Shown: positions 26,156-34,999, counted from the first letter of the stretch. The stretch is DNA of 64,000 bases from Candidatus Freyarchaeota archaeon (GCA_030587365.1 JAUQZE010000006.1:1-64000), one strand, 5' to 3'. Translations and numbers: made by a program. Notes: generated by a model from the letters alone, not told the origin.

Positions 26156-26938
26156 TCAAATTTTGATGTGAACAGATATTTTCTCGGGATTTTCTATATT
26201 CTTTAGTGTTGATAGCATTCCTCGGATTGTGGCGCTGATAATTCTTTGTACGAAGGGGTTAAGCGCAATTTTTCCTCCATTAATGTATAACACTGTTTGA
26301 GCAGCGTTCTGGGGGCATGCAGTTAGCCTAGCTTCGCCTCGCATCAGAGCCTTAGCGTACGCGTCACAGTTTGGGTACCCACACGCTGCGCATGTTTTCT
26401 TTTCCAATCGGTTAACCACTTCGTCCACAAATCTGGAGAGCACCAAATCAGCTAGCTCATCTGCCTTAGAAACTATGGGAATATCGGGATAAGCCGCCAT
26501 TACCCTTTCTTTTTCTTTATTATTTTCCGTTAGCGAACCCACAACCGCAATTACCAGATTTTCAATGAAGAGATCAAACACTTGATCTGCGGTTTCCGCA
26601 GCAATTATCCGGGGATACTTTTCTTCACGGAAGCCTTCCAAAATTACTATGTCAGCAAACGGGGCGACCATATCCAAAGCCCTCTCTAAAGAATTTTCGG
26701 GGGTAATTAGAACAAAACTTCTATCCGTGAGAGCCCCACAAACATCAGCTCCCGCCTCAAGATACCTCTCCGTATCCTTGGAGTCCAGTACATCACGTGT
26801 ATCATGTTTCACTTCGTATTTATGTGCATGCTTTATGGCAGCCACACGGAAACCCTTTTTCTTAAATTCTTCGATTAAACTAACACTGGTTGAGGTTTTA
26901 CCCACATGTCTCTGAAAACCAACTATTTGGAAAATCAT
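26156..26938 (-). CDS. mobB: MobB-type GTP-binding protein with C-terminal Fe-S domain
   Basis: The 260-residue protein has an N-terminal P-loop GTPase domain of the MobB family (VGFQRHVGKTSTSVSLI; AAIKHAHK; IVILEGFREEKYPRII), an accessory factor for guanylation of molybdopterin. Residues about 185-215 add a Cys motif, CAACGYPNCDAYAKAL ... C, like the [4Fe-4S]-binding domains of CODH/ACS-type and Rnf proteins. This extension is known in some archaeal and anaerobic MobB proteins. It is divergent from the moaC-moaB-moeA-moeA2 operon, with a TnpB element inserted between. No MobA is in the window. Confidence 0.88.
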   Translation of the reverse strand: MIFQIVGFQRHVGKTSTSVSLIEEFKKKGFRVAAIKHAHKYEVKHDTRDVLDSKDTERYLEAGADVCGALTDRSFVLITPENSLERALDMVAPFADIVILEGFREEKYPRIIAAETADQVFDLFIENLVIAVVGSLTENNKEKERVMAAYPDIPIVSKADELADLVLSRFVDEVVNRLEKKTCAACGYPNCDAYAKALMRGEARLTACPQNAAQTVLYINGGKIALNPFVQRIISATIRGMLSTLKNIENPEKISVHIKI

Positions 26939-26954
26939 ATTATTCCTCCCAGTT

Positions 26955-27060
26955 TATGAGAGATAGGCTTTGGGGCAATATTAGTTTCTCTTGCTTAAAA
27001 TCCCTTTGCTAGAACGTTGAAACTCATTCTATCTGGGTGAAGCCCGACACCCTCTATCCC
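26955..27060 (-). ncRNA. Putative omegaRNA and right end of the TnpB element
   Basis: In TnpB elements the guide RNA overlaps the 3' end of tnpB and its guide lies just outside the right end. Here the last coding codons contain a hairpin, GGGTG/CACCC (27035-27039, 27048-27052), with AAGCCCGA as loop on the plus strand. The element probably ends near the stop codon at 26995, so the guide would read leftward into the mobB flank, through TTAGTTTCTC on the plus strand. Boundaries are inferred; no transcript is seen. Confidence 0.4.
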
Positions 27061-28215
27061 GTCCGCGAAAGCTTCCGGGAATGCCTTCCTTATCACATTG
27101 TAGGCGGCGTTCACATCCGCATTGATCACCACACCATTCTTAGACCGGAACAAACCCCGGCTTATCCGCCTACCCGCATACTCTTCATGGTGCTCCAAAG
27201 GTTCACGGTCTAGAAAGCTGCACTTTGAGGTGTGGCTCTCCTCCCGCACCACCACCATTACTCCGTTCTCCTCCGCCTTGTACCGGATTTGGTGCAGCAG
27301 CCTGTGGAAGGGGATCTGAACGAAGTTCTGATTGTTCCTCCGCCCAAGATTCAAGTTCTGCTTCCACTCCCTGTTGTAGCCAATCACCAGGGTGCCCACA
27401 TCATTCTTGGTGCACCACTCTACGATTCTGTGGCTCAGCTTGTGGAAGAGGTCATGTATCTTCCGGTTCCTCTTCTGGGTCAATTTCTGGAGCTGGGAGC
27501 CCCCCTTGGCTTTCTGCCGCTGGTAGATGCTCTGCAGCCTCGCCCGCTCCTTGTTATAGTACTGATTTATGGATTTTAGGACACCGCCCTTAACAGCAAT
27601 CGGCTCCAGGCCGATGTTGTTTGCTATGGTTACGGTGTTCCTCAGCCCCAAATCCAAGCCCGCCACCCGGCTTCGGTCCCGTTTTTGCAGCTCCACACTC
27701 TTGCGGTAAACCACCTCCAGAACGTAGCCCCAGCCCCTGGGAACTATTCGGACTTCCCGGATGCGGGTTTCGTCTCCCAGCCGGGTCTTAACTTTGAGAG
27801 AAACCTTTTTTGGGAATTTTATTTCTCCGCCCATTATTCGGCACTGCTGGTTGGTGAAGATGAGGAGGTATTCGCCGTTCTTCTTCTTGTATCCGGGGAT
27901 TTTCGGTTTTCCTAGGAACTTTTCTGGGTTCTTTTTCCATTCTCTGGTGGCTCTGAAGAGTGCTTTCCAGTTCTGGTCCAGTGTTTTCAGGGTTTGCTGG
28001 GCGGTTTGGGCGGGAAGGGCTCTGTAGCTCGGGGAGTTTTTGAGCATTCCTGCAAGCTCTTGGTATCTGGTCCACTTTCCGGTTTTGAAGAGGTTTTGTC
28101 GGATGATGTGGTTTGCTTGGTTGTAGAGGCTTTTGGAGTGGTGGCACAGTTTGCTTAGGTTGCTGTTTGGTTTGAGGTGGATTTGCTCCGTTCTGGTCAC
28201 AGTGGTTCCGGGCAT
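26995..28215 (-). CDS. tnpB: TnpB-type RNA-guided nuclease of an IS605/IS1341-like element
   Basis: The 406-residue protein has the RuvC-like catalytic acids in AGLDLGLRN (Asp), VVREESHTSK (Glu) and INADVNAAYN (Asp). The usual four-cysteine zinc finger is reduced to a single Cys (SKCSF); the insertion HHEEYAGRRISRG replaces the rest, a variant I recall from other archaeal TnpB proteins. There is no TnpA transposase gene, so the element moves only with help in trans. It lies between mobB and moaC and is distinctly more GC-rich than its surroundings, consistent with mobile DNA. The ATG is at 28215. Confidence 0.9.
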   Translation of the reverse strand: MPGTTVTRTEQIHLKPNSNLSKLCHHSKSLYNQANHIIRQNLFKTGKWTRYQELAGMLKNSPSYRALPAQTAQQTLKTLDQNWKALFRATREWKKNPEKFLGKPKIPGYKKKNGEYLLIFTNQQCRIMGGEIKFPKKVSLKVKTRLGDETRIREVRIVPRGWGYVLEVVYRKSVELQKRDRSRVAGLDLGLRNTVTIANNIGLEPIAVKGGVLKSINQYYNKERARLQSIYQRQKAKGGSQLQKLTQKRNRKIHDLFHKLSHRIVEWCTKNDVGTLVIGYNREWKQNLNLGRRNNQNFVQIPFHRLLHQIRYKAEENGVMVVVREESHTSKCSFLDREPLEHHEEYAGRRISRGLFRSKNGVVINADVNAAYNVIRKAFPEAFADGIEGVGLHPDRMSFNVLAKGF

Positions 28216-28248
28216 GGCTCAACACACAACTGCCTTTTTTGGGTTGGT

Positions 28249-28283
28249 GGTCAAACCTTTTTTAGGGGGTCAAGTCTTTTTTA
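28249..28283. repeat. Tandem imperfect repeat at the left side of the TnpB element
   Basis: GGTCAAACCTTTTTTA (28249-28264) and GGTCAAGTCTTTTTTA (28268-28283) are related 16-base units with a 19-base period, just upstream of tnpB. Such subterminal repeats are common at element ends. The exact left boundary and target motif are not determined. Confidence 0.4.
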
Positions 28284-28746
28284 AGCTTAATTGGGACGAA
28301 GTATTCTTTTAAACATACAGGGAGGCTTTCTCTTTTCTTGGTGTGTTTGTCTGGCGTTGTGTTCCTCTGTGATTAGGCTTGTGGGCGTATTCGTCACATC
28401 GCAGAAGGGCAGGATGCGAGAATAGGTAGGGGGTAGAGTTTATGGAGAAGGATTGGCGTTGAAATGTGAAAGGGGTGTTGTTCAAATCCGGCGGGGGGCA
28501 AGTCCTTTAATTAAGAGTTAAACTAATTTTGTCCCAAAGCTTGAGAGATATAAATTAATAATAAAAATTATACTGTCAATTATAAACGTATTAAATTCCT
28601 TTAGATTAAAAGGATAACTCTAATTTGTTCCCAACGAATAAGTTTTGATGCGAAACAGTAGGGAATAGAAGCTATTAGAATAGTTTTTATTTATTGAAGT
28701 GATGGTTTTCTGTAGATTTAGGGATAAATGTGGAGGATGGAACTCT
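28284..28746. other. Intergenic DNA with GC-rich segment of unknown nature
   Basis: The stretch from about 28330 to 28505 is GC-rich like tnpB, and the rest is AT-rich. A folded element is possible: TATTC (28388-28392) pairs with GAATA (28420-28424) and TCGCA (28399-28403) with TGCGA (28415-28419). No ORF of useful length is present. It may be part of the mobile element or a relic of another insertion. The right side carries the moaC promoter. Confidence 0.35.
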
Positions 28747-29217
28747 TTGGGTATAGATATGGCGGATATTAGCGGGAAGGAAGATGTCCTACGTATCGCG
28801 CATGCTAGGGGTGTTATCAAACTCAAGCCTGAAACTGTTCAGAGAATCAGGGATAAAACACTGGGAAAAGGGGATGTTGTTACCACTGCTCAAATAGCGG
28901 GTATTCTAGCAGCTAAAAAGACTCCGGAAATAATACCCCTATGCCATCCGATTCCAATCACAAAAATCGATGTTCAACTCTCCGTCGGAGACAGTGAAGT
29001 TACTGTTGAATCCACTGTGCAGTCATTTTCCAAAACGGGAGTGGAAATGGAAGCCTTAGTTGCGACCTCGGCGGCGCTTCTTACAGTATGGGACATGGTT
29101 AAACCTTACGAAAAAGACCAGGAAGGACAGTATCCTGACACAAGTATAGAAGAAATTAGAGTAGTGAGAAAAATCAAGTCTCCAACAAAAAAGCATTCGA
29201 GAGGAGAAAAGCCGTGA
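28747..29217 (+). CDS. moaC: Cyclic pyranopterin monophosphate synthase MoaC
   Basis: The product is about 156 residues from TTG at 28747, which has GGAGG ten bases upstream; the in-frame start at 28699 precedes that site. MoaC makes cyclic pyranopterin from the MoaA product. Family motifs are MADISGKEDV, GDVVTTAQIAGILAAKKT, the active-site IIPLCHPIPI and KTGVEMEALV. The stop overlaps moaB by four bases. It opens a four-gene Mo/W cofactor operon. MoaA is not in the window. Confidence 0.93.
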   Translation: MGIDMADISGKEDVLRIAHARGVIKLKPETVQRIRDKTLGKGDVVTTAQIAGILAAKKTPEIIPLCHPIPITKIDVQLSVGDSEVTVESTVQSFSKTGVEMEALVATSAALLTVWDMVKPYEKDQEGQYPDTSIEEIRVVRKIKSPTKKHSRGEKP

Positions 29218-29777
29218 AACCCAAAAGCCCTCACGAAAAACACAGAGAACCAACCGGACCTCTCAATATGGGATTGATAATAATTAGCGATACTCGCCAC
29301 CGGGAAATTCAAACCGGCGCTCAGAGCAGTGACGAAACCGCTGGTATAGTTAAGAATTTAATAAAAGAAGCGGGGCATAAATTGGTTTCAGTTTCTTTTA
29401 TTCCTGATGAAGCTGAAGCCATACTCAAATCAGTTAACGAGTTAGCAGAAAAAGGGATACAGGTAATAATAACCAGTGGAGGAACCGGTCTTTCCCCAAG
29501 AGACATAACTATTGAAACTCTGAGCCCCCTTTTCGATAAGAGTATACCTGGTTTCGGAGAACTCTTCAGATTCGAAAGCTATAAGGACATTGGAACAGCG
29601 GCTATGTTAACCAGAGCTGAGGCGGGAACCTACCGGGGGGCGGTTGTTTTTTGTTTGCCTGGCTCCCCTAACGCGGTACACACGGCCTTTACTAGTTTTA
29701 TTCTTCCAGAGATCGAACATATCATCAACCATATGAAGAAGAAAGAAAAAAGTGCCAAAGATACTAAGGTGAATTAA
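29214..29777 (+). CDS. moaB: Molybdopterin adenylyltransferase MoaB/MogA family
   Basis: The 187-residue protein activates molybdopterin by adenylylation before metal insertion. The MoCF-domain motif TSGGTGLSPRDIT and the GFGELFRFESYKDIGTAAMLTRA and CLPGSPNAV segments are present. The start is GTG overlapping the moaC stop, preceded by GAGGAG. N-terminal residues 1-15 are basic and probably disordered. It is cotranscribed with moeA. Confidence 0.93.
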   Translation: MKPKSPHEKHREPTGPLNMGLIIISDTRHREIQTGAQSSDETAGIVKNLIKEAGHKLVSVSFIPDEAEAILKSVNELAEKGIQVIITSGGTGLSPRDITIETLSPLFDKSIPGFGELFRFESYKDIGTAAMLTRAEAGTYRGAVVFCLPGSPNAVHTAFTSFILPEIEHIINHMKKKEKSAKDTKVN

Positions 29778-29778
29778 T

Positions 29779-31035
29779 TTGGACGCAAATAGTGTACGTA
29801 TGAGAGGTTTTGAGGAGTACATCAAAGTTGATGATGCGCTCAGCAAAATTATAACAAGGATTCAAAGATCAGAGCCGGAAACAATACCGGTAACAGAATC
29901 TCTAGGAAGAATAATCTATGATGATATTTATTCTCCCAGAGATATTCCTCACTTTGACAGATCTGCGATGGATGGCTACGCTGTCATAGCAGAAGACACC
30001 TTCAGATCCAGCCAACACAAACCTACTAAACTAAAGGTGATAGGAGAAGTGAAGGTGGGAAAGCCGCCCAATCTTAAAGTATCTAGGGGGGAAGCCGCCC
30101 AGATAGCTACTGGAGCACCTATACCTCCAAAGGCGGATGCTGTAGTAATGGTGGAGTACACGAAGCCTTTCGATAGCGAAGTAGAGGTGTATAGTCCGGT
30201 CACACCCGGTCAAAATATCTCCAAAAGGGGAGAAGATGTTAAAAAAGGACAGAAGATAATAAGCAACGGAAAACAAGTAAGGCCCCAAGAGGAAACAATG
30301 CTCCTACAGTGTGGGATAACAGAAGCGAGGGTGGCTAAAAGACCGCGGGTAGCTATAGTTTCTACGGGAAGCGAACTCGTAGATATTCACACGCCACCTG
30401 AACTAGGACAGGTGGTTAGTACAAATAGTTATACCCTGGCATCTCTGGTTAGGGTTTATGGCGGGGAACCTAAAGTTCTAGGAATCTTTCCCGATGTACC
30501 AGAAGAACTTGAAAAAGCAATAGATGAAACGTTAAAATATGATGTAGGAGTTTTTTCAGGCGGTACTTCGGTAGGTAAATATGATTATCTTCCAAGCCTT
30601 CTTGAAAAAAGAGGGGAGCTGATTTTTCATGGGGTAGCCATGAAGCCGGGGAGCCCTGCCGCAGTTTCTTTCCTTGACGGTAAACCGATGTTTAGTCTCC
30701 CAGGGTATCCAGTAGCGACCATGATAGCTTTCACAGTGTTTGTTGCACCCACAATAAGAAAAATGCTGGGAGCAGAAAAACTAGATCCCCGTGTATTCGT
30801 TGAGGCGAAAATGTCCAGAAAGGTTGCCTCGACACTGGGTAGACGTGATTTTGTCCGTGTAAAAATCGAGGAAACAGATGAAGGTATCTTGGCTGTGCCC
30901 ATAAGAGCTGGTGGTTCTGGGGTTATGAGTAGCATGGTGGACGCTGATGGGATTGTGGAGATTCCAGAGAACGTGGAGGGCATAAACGAGGCAGAACGAG
31001 TAAAAGTCGCTCTATTTCCCCATATTGTTGTGTAG
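29779..31035 (+). CDS. moeA: Molybdopterin molybdenumtransferase MoeA (paralogue 1)
   Basis: The 418-residue protein inserts molybdate or tungstate into adenylylated molybdopterin. Domains in order are the N-terminal MoeA domain with FDRSAMDGYAV and GEAAQIATGAPIPPKADAVVMVE, the MoCF-like domain with VSTGSEL and FSGGTSVGKYDYL, and the C-terminal domain with GKPMFSLPGYPVA. The start is TTG after AAGGTG, two bases after moaB. A second MoeA follows directly. Confidence 0.93.
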   Translation: MDANSVRMRGFEEYIKVDDALSKIITRIQRSEPETIPVTESLGRIIYDDIYSPRDIPHFDRSAMDGYAVIAEDTFRSSQHKPTKLKVIGEVKVGKPPNLKVSRGEAAQIATGAPIPPKADAVVMVEYTKPFDSEVEVYSPVTPGQNISKRGEDVKKGQKIISNGKQVRPQEETMLLQCGITEARVAKRPRVAIVSTGSELVDIHTPPELGQVVSTNSYTLASLVRVYGGEPKVLGIFPDVPEELEKAIDETLKYDVGVFSGGTSVGKYDYLPSLLEKRGELIFHGVAMKPGSPAAVSFLDGKPMFSLPGYPVATMIAFTVFVAPTIRKMLGAEKLDPRVFVEAKMSRKVASTLGRRDFVRVKIEETDEGILAVPIRAGGSGVMSSMVDADGIVEIPENVEGINEAERVKVALFPHIVV

Positions 31036-31048
31036 GGAGAAATGAAAA

Positions 31049-32290
31049 ATGGGAGAGGAAACGCAGAAGAGTTTTTACATTACAACGCCTCTCGAAGAGG
31101 TTCTCCGAGAATTATCCAAAATCAGCATAAAAAGAAGAGTTGAAAACGTTAGTATAAATGTGGCTTTTGGACGAGTTCTTGCTGAAGATTTCTTTTCACC
31201 AATTAATGTGCCTCATTTCAAAAGAGCCTCAAAGGATGGGTACGCAGTCAAGGCAAGTGACACGTTCGGAGCGGAGGAGGACGACCCAAAAACACTGAAA
31301 GTTCTAGGAGAATTAAGAGCGGGAGAAAAAAGTGATCTAGTCACAGATAAGGGGGGATGCGTTAAAATTGCCACCGGAGCTCTCATGCCGGAAGGCGCAG
31401 ATGCTGTTGTGATGGTTGAGTTTACCGAGGAGGAGGAAAACCATGTTCGTATTTATCGCCCCGTTTCTCCAGATGAAAACGTGATGAAAATCGGTGGAGA
31501 CATAAAGGAAAAGCAGAAAGTACTGAGTAAAGGAACTATATTAAGCATCCAAGACCTAGGGGTGCTCTCAGCAACCGGTGTCAGAGAGGTAAAGGTTTAC
31601 TCCAAACCATTGGTAACAGTTGCGAGCACAGGAGACGAAATAATAAATCCGGGAGCCGATCTGGAACCTGGAAAGATTTATGACATCAACTCAGTTACTA
31701 TAATCCAAGCCGTGAGGCAATCAGGGGGAGAGCCTATCTACATGGGAGTTATTCCCGACGATGAAGACGAGTTGATTAAAGCCATCAAATACTCCTTGGA
31801 AAAAGCAGATATTGCAATATTCTCCGGAGGAACTTCAAAGGGTCCAGGTGATACTGTACCAACTGCGCTAAGGGAGGTTAGTAAGCCAGACTTTCTGATA
31901 CATGGAGTTTCAATCAAGCCCGGAAAACCAACAGCTATAGCATCATACAATGGGAAACCGGTCTTTATGTTACCTGGATATCCGACCTCGGCTCTTGTAG
32001 TTTACTATACCATTGTTGATCCTCAGATTAGAAGGTGGGCTGGTTTACCACCGGCGAGTAGACCTCAAGTCAAAGCTATAGCCGGAATGAGAATTTATTC
32101 AGAGCGTGGGAGGTTCAACTTCCAGCCAGTGCGGCTCGAACATGAAAAAGGAGAGATTAGAGCTTATCCTGTTCCTACAGGCTCCGAAGCCATAACCACG
32201 CTGGCATCTTCACAAGGATACGTAGAGATAAAACCAGAAATCCAATTTATCGAAGCGGGAGAAGATATCATGGTCTATCTTTGGACGTAG
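31049..32290 (+). CDS. moeA2: Molybdopterin molybdenumtransferase MoeA (paralogue 2)
   Basis: The 413-residue paralogue is 13 bases after moeA. The domain order is kept (GGCVKIATGALMPEGADAVVMVE; VASTGDEI; FSGGTSKGPGDT; GKPVFMLPGYPTSA), but the N-terminal SAMDGYAV of the first copy is ASKDGYAV here, with Lys replacing Met in a normally conserved turn. Two MoeA proteins are frequent in archaea; one may prefer tungstate for enzymes such as the AOR at 51.7 kb. That division of labour is inference. Confidence 0.92.
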   Translation: MGEETQKSFYITTPLEEVLRELSKISIKRRVENVSINVAFGRVLAEDFFSPINVPHFKRASKDGYAVKASDTFGAEEDDPKTLKVLGELRAGEKSDLVTDKGGCVKIATGALMPEGADAVVMVEFTEEEENHVRIYRPVSPDENVMKIGGDIKEKQKVLSKGTILSIQDLGVLSATGVREVKVYSKPLVTVASTGDEIINPGADLEPGKIYDINSVTIIQAVRQSGGEPIYMGVIPDDEDELIKAIKYSLEKADIAIFSGGTSKGPGDTVPTALREVSKPDFLIHGVSIKPGKPTAIASYNGKPVFMLPGYPTSALVVYYTIVDPQIRRWAGLPPASRPQVKAIAGMRIYSERGRFNFQPVRLEHEKGEIRAYPVPTGSEAITTLASSQGYVEIKPEIQFIEAGEDIMVYLWT

Positions 32291-32367
32291 AAGAACCCTT
32301 TATCTGTACTTTTAGGAAATATTAAATATCATATGCTATGTAATGCAATAAGGGGTGTTGAAAAACT

Positions 32368-33267
32368 ATGGTCAGTAAAGAAATGGAAGTTATAATCAAG
32401 CTATTGAGGGAATTTCAGGCGTCTCAAATAGAACCAAGTGTAGAAGGAATGCGAAATGGTTTGGAACAATTGTCTTCTATGATAAAACTTCCTAAGGATG
32501 TGAAATGCGAACCAGTGGATGCAGGAGGAGTACCCGCCGAGTGGATTACTACTCCAGGCGTGGTAAGTCGACATGTCATTTTATATTTACATGGTGGTGG
32601 TTATGTGGGTGGATCCATCAAGACGCACCGGGACCTCGTTGCACGGATTTCGCGGGTATCAAGGGCTCGCGTCTTGATAATTGATTACCAGCTAGCGCCC
32701 GAACATCCCTTTCCTGCAGCATTAGAAGACTCAGTGGCAGCTTATCGATGGCTTGTTTCCACTAAGGGAATTAGTCCAGATAACTTAATAGTTGCTGGAG
32801 ATTCTGCCGGTGGTGGTTTGACGGTAGCAAGTCTGGTGAAGTTGCGAGATGAGGGAGTAGCCTTGCCAGCTGCGGCGATATGCCTTTCTCCATGGACAGA
32901 TTTAGCGTGTACTGGTAAGTCCATGAAAAGTAAAGCGAAAAGCGACCCATTTATAACATCAGAGAGTGGGAAATTCATGGCGAACTTGTACTTAAAGGGT
33001 GTGGATCCTTGTGATCCTCTAGCGTCTCCTCTCTATGCAAACCTTCAGGGATTACCTCCCATGCTCATACTAGTCGGAACTTCAGAAATATTACTTGACG
33101 ATTCGGTTCGCTTGGCAAAGCGTGCTAAAGCCTCTGGCGTTGATGTCAAATTGGATATCTGGGAAGACATGATTCACGTATTTCCTGCATTTGCTGAGGT
33201 TACACCAGAAGGTCGGCAGGCTATTGAAAAAATCGGTGAATTCATCCAAAAATTTTTCACAGAGTAA
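32368..33267 (+). CDS. Alpha/beta-hydrolase, hormone-sensitive-lipase-type esterase
   Basis: The 299-residue protein carries the HSL-family signature HGGGYVGGS (oxyanion hole, residues about 75-83), the nucleophile motif GDSAGGG (Ser near 145), an Asp region (LLDDSVRLA) and a C-terminal His in EDMIHVFPAF, completing the Ser-Asp-His triad. It likely hydrolyses short acyl esters in the cytosol. The ATG has GGGGTG ten bases upstream. It stands apart from the moa operon and converges on thiC. Confidence 0.92.
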   Translation: MVSKEMEVIIKLLREFQASQIEPSVEGMRNGLEQLSSMIKLPKDVKCEPVDAGGVPAEWITTPGVVSRHVILYLHGGGYVGGSIKTHRDLVARISRVSRARVLIIDYQLAPEHPFPAALEDSVAAYRWLVSTKGISPDNLIVAGDSAGGGLTVASLVKLRDEGVALPAAAICLSPWTDLACTGKSMKSKAKSDPFITSESGKFMANLYLKGVDPCDPLASPLYANLQGLPPMLILVGTSEILLDDSVRLAKRAKASGVDVKLDIWEDMIHVFPAFAEVTPEGRQAIEKIGEFIQKFFTE

Positions 33268-33326
33268 GAAACGTCTACTCGGAGATCCCAAATAAGCAGA
33301 GCTTATCTTTGGCTTCGATGGATTAT

Positions 33327-34637
33327 TTAGCACTTGAATTTTTCAAGCTCAGGACTATTAAGAGCCTCTGAGATTATTTTCATGGCGCAGAACTGCCCAC
33401 ACATGGTGCAGGATTTTGGTTCCTTAGCTTCCATTCTTTCATGTAATAGTTTTGCTTTTTTAGGATCTAGGGATAGCTCGTATTGTTTTTCCCAGTCTAT
33501 GGCAATTCTGGCGTGAGCCATTTCTTTATCCCATTTGGACGCCTTGTCTCCCAGTTTTGCGATGTCTGCTGCGTGAGCCGCAATTTTTGAGGCGATAACA
33601 CCTTGTTTAACATCTTCCTCGTCAGGGAGACCCAAGTGTTCGGCGGGAGTGACATAACAGAGAAAGTCAGCCCCCTCCATCGCTGCTATAGCTCCTCCAA
33701 TGGCTCCTGTGATGTGGTCATAACCTGGTGCTAAATCAGTCACCAGAGGACCTAACACATAGAACGGTGCACCCTTGCACAAAGCTTTTTGAATTCGAAC
33801 ATTGGCTCCAATCTGGTGGATTGGTACATGTCCCGGGCCTTCCACCATTACTTGTACTTCTTTCTCTCTTGCTCTCTCCACAAGTTCGCTGATTGTTAAA
33901 AGCTCCTGCATCTGGAGTTCGTCGCTCGCATCGTGAATGCAGCCCGGTCTGAGACCGTCACCAAGGCTGAGGGTGAAATCATACTTTTTTGCTAGTTCCA
34001 GAAGGTAATCATAGTTGGAGTATAAGGGATTTTCTTGACCGTTGTGCATTATCCAGGCGGCGTGGAAGGTTCCTCCCCGGCTTACCATGGGGATTATTCT
34101 TTTGCGTTTGGTAAGGATTTCTACGGTTTTTCTTGTAACGCCAACGTGGACTGTCATGAAGTCTACTCCGTCTTCGGCGTGTTTCTCTATGGCTTTGAAC
34201 ATATCATCCTCATCCATGTCTACTATGGCTCCCTTCTTTTTGCTTGCCTCGATTCCCGCTTGATAAATGGGTACGGTGCCTAGAGGTATGTCAGTGTTTT
34301 TTATTATTTTTCTTCTAATGTCGTCAATATCTCCTCCAGTGCTTAGGTCCATTATGGTGTCTGCTCCGTACTCAACCGCGATCTTGGCTTTTCTTAGTTC
34401 ATAATTTGCATCGTAATAATCTGCGGATGAACCAATGTTTGCATTTATCTTTGTACGAAGACCTTCCCCTATTCCCAGCGGCTTAACATTCTTTCGCTTT
34501 ATATTTCGTGTTATAACTACTCTTCCAGATGCAATTAGTTCTAATAGTCTTTCTACTGGAAACTCTTCGTCTTGTGAAACTTGTTTTGCTTCGTCCGTTA
34601 CTATTCCTTTTCTGGCTGATTGAATCTGAGTTGTCAA
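33327..34637 (-). CDS. thiC: Phosphomethylpyrimidine synthase ThiC
   Basis: The 436-residue radical-SAM enzyme converts aminoimidazole ribotide to HMP phosphate in thiamine synthesis. Motifs are GSSADYYDANYELRKAKIAVEYGADTIMDLSTGGD, DGLRPGCIHDA, MVEGPGHVPIHQI and the C-terminal cluster-binding CTMCGQFCAMK. Length is typical of archaeal ThiC. The start is TTG with GGGAGTG about ten bases upstream. Thi4 for the thiazole half lies 11 kb away. No TPP riboswitch consensus was seen in its leader. Confidence 0.96.
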   Translation of the reverse strand: MTTQIQSARKGIVTDEAKQVSQDEEFPVERLLELIASGRVVITRNIKRKNVKPLGIGEGLRTKINANIGSSADYYDANYELRKAKIAVEYGADTIMDLSTGGDIDDIRRKIIKNTDIPLGTVPIYQAGIEASKKKGAIVDMDEDDMFKAIEKHAEDGVDFMTVHVGVTRKTVEILTKRKRIIPMVSRGGTFHAAWIMHNGQENPLYSNYDYLLELAKKYDFTLSLGDGLRPGCIHDASDELQMQELLTISELVERAREKEVQVMVEGPGHVPIHQIGANVRIQKALCKGAPFYVLGPLVTDLAPGYDHITGAIGGAIAAMEGADFLCYVTPAEHLGLPDEEDVKQGVIASKIAAHAADIAKLGDKASKWDKEMAHARIAIDWEKQYELSLDPKKAKLLHERMEAKEPKSCTMCGQFCAMKIISEALNSPELEKFKC

Positions 34638-34999
34638 AGTGTTAACACTCCCTTAACCATCAAAAAATAGTTTAGAATCCAAGTTTTCCCATTAAAATCT
34701 TTACGTAATTAAATAAGTACAAAATTAAAAAGATTTCCGAGAATAATAGAACTTTTAGCAAATTTAAAGAATAATACTTTTCACTTAAGTTTTGGGTGTA
34801 AAGAATTTTTGGTACATTGTGGGAGCTGGAGACGCTTTTGAGCGACGGGTGATAAGCTTTAAAGGTTTAAGTTCACAGCTAAAAGAAGCCCTAAATTTTA
34901 TTGTAAAAATGCTGGGTGGTCGGCAAACATTTTTAAGTAAAAGTATAGGTTAAAGAATTATAATGATGTGTTATTTCCAGTTATCTGGAGTTGAAACTT
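34638..34999. other. thiC/lsm intergenic region with one candidate small ORF
   Basis: The divergent promoters of thiC and lsm lie here. On the plus strand a 53-codon frame opens at TTG 34792 and ends at 34953 (peptide with IVGAGDAFERR). It has no ribosome-binding site and could be leaderless or spurious; it also overlaps a comparatively GC-rich patch (34820-34860). I do not assign a product. Confidence 0.25.

Noticed and set aside
27788..28225. Overlapping 145-codon ORF on the same strand as tnpB, and plus-strand ORFs at 27225-27593
   Set aside because: They are low-complexity Pro/Gln/Arg or Ser/Cys translations caused by the GC-rich tnpB sequence in other frames.
28470..28505. T-loop-like GTTCAAATCC near the moaC promoter, possible tRNA end
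   Set aside because: The flanking bases do not form a T stem, and no acceptor, D or anticodon arm can be found upstream.
34638..34999. TPP riboswitch upstream of thiC
   Set aside because: The conserved CTGAGA and ACCTGA-type segments of the thi-box are not present in the leader on the minus strand.
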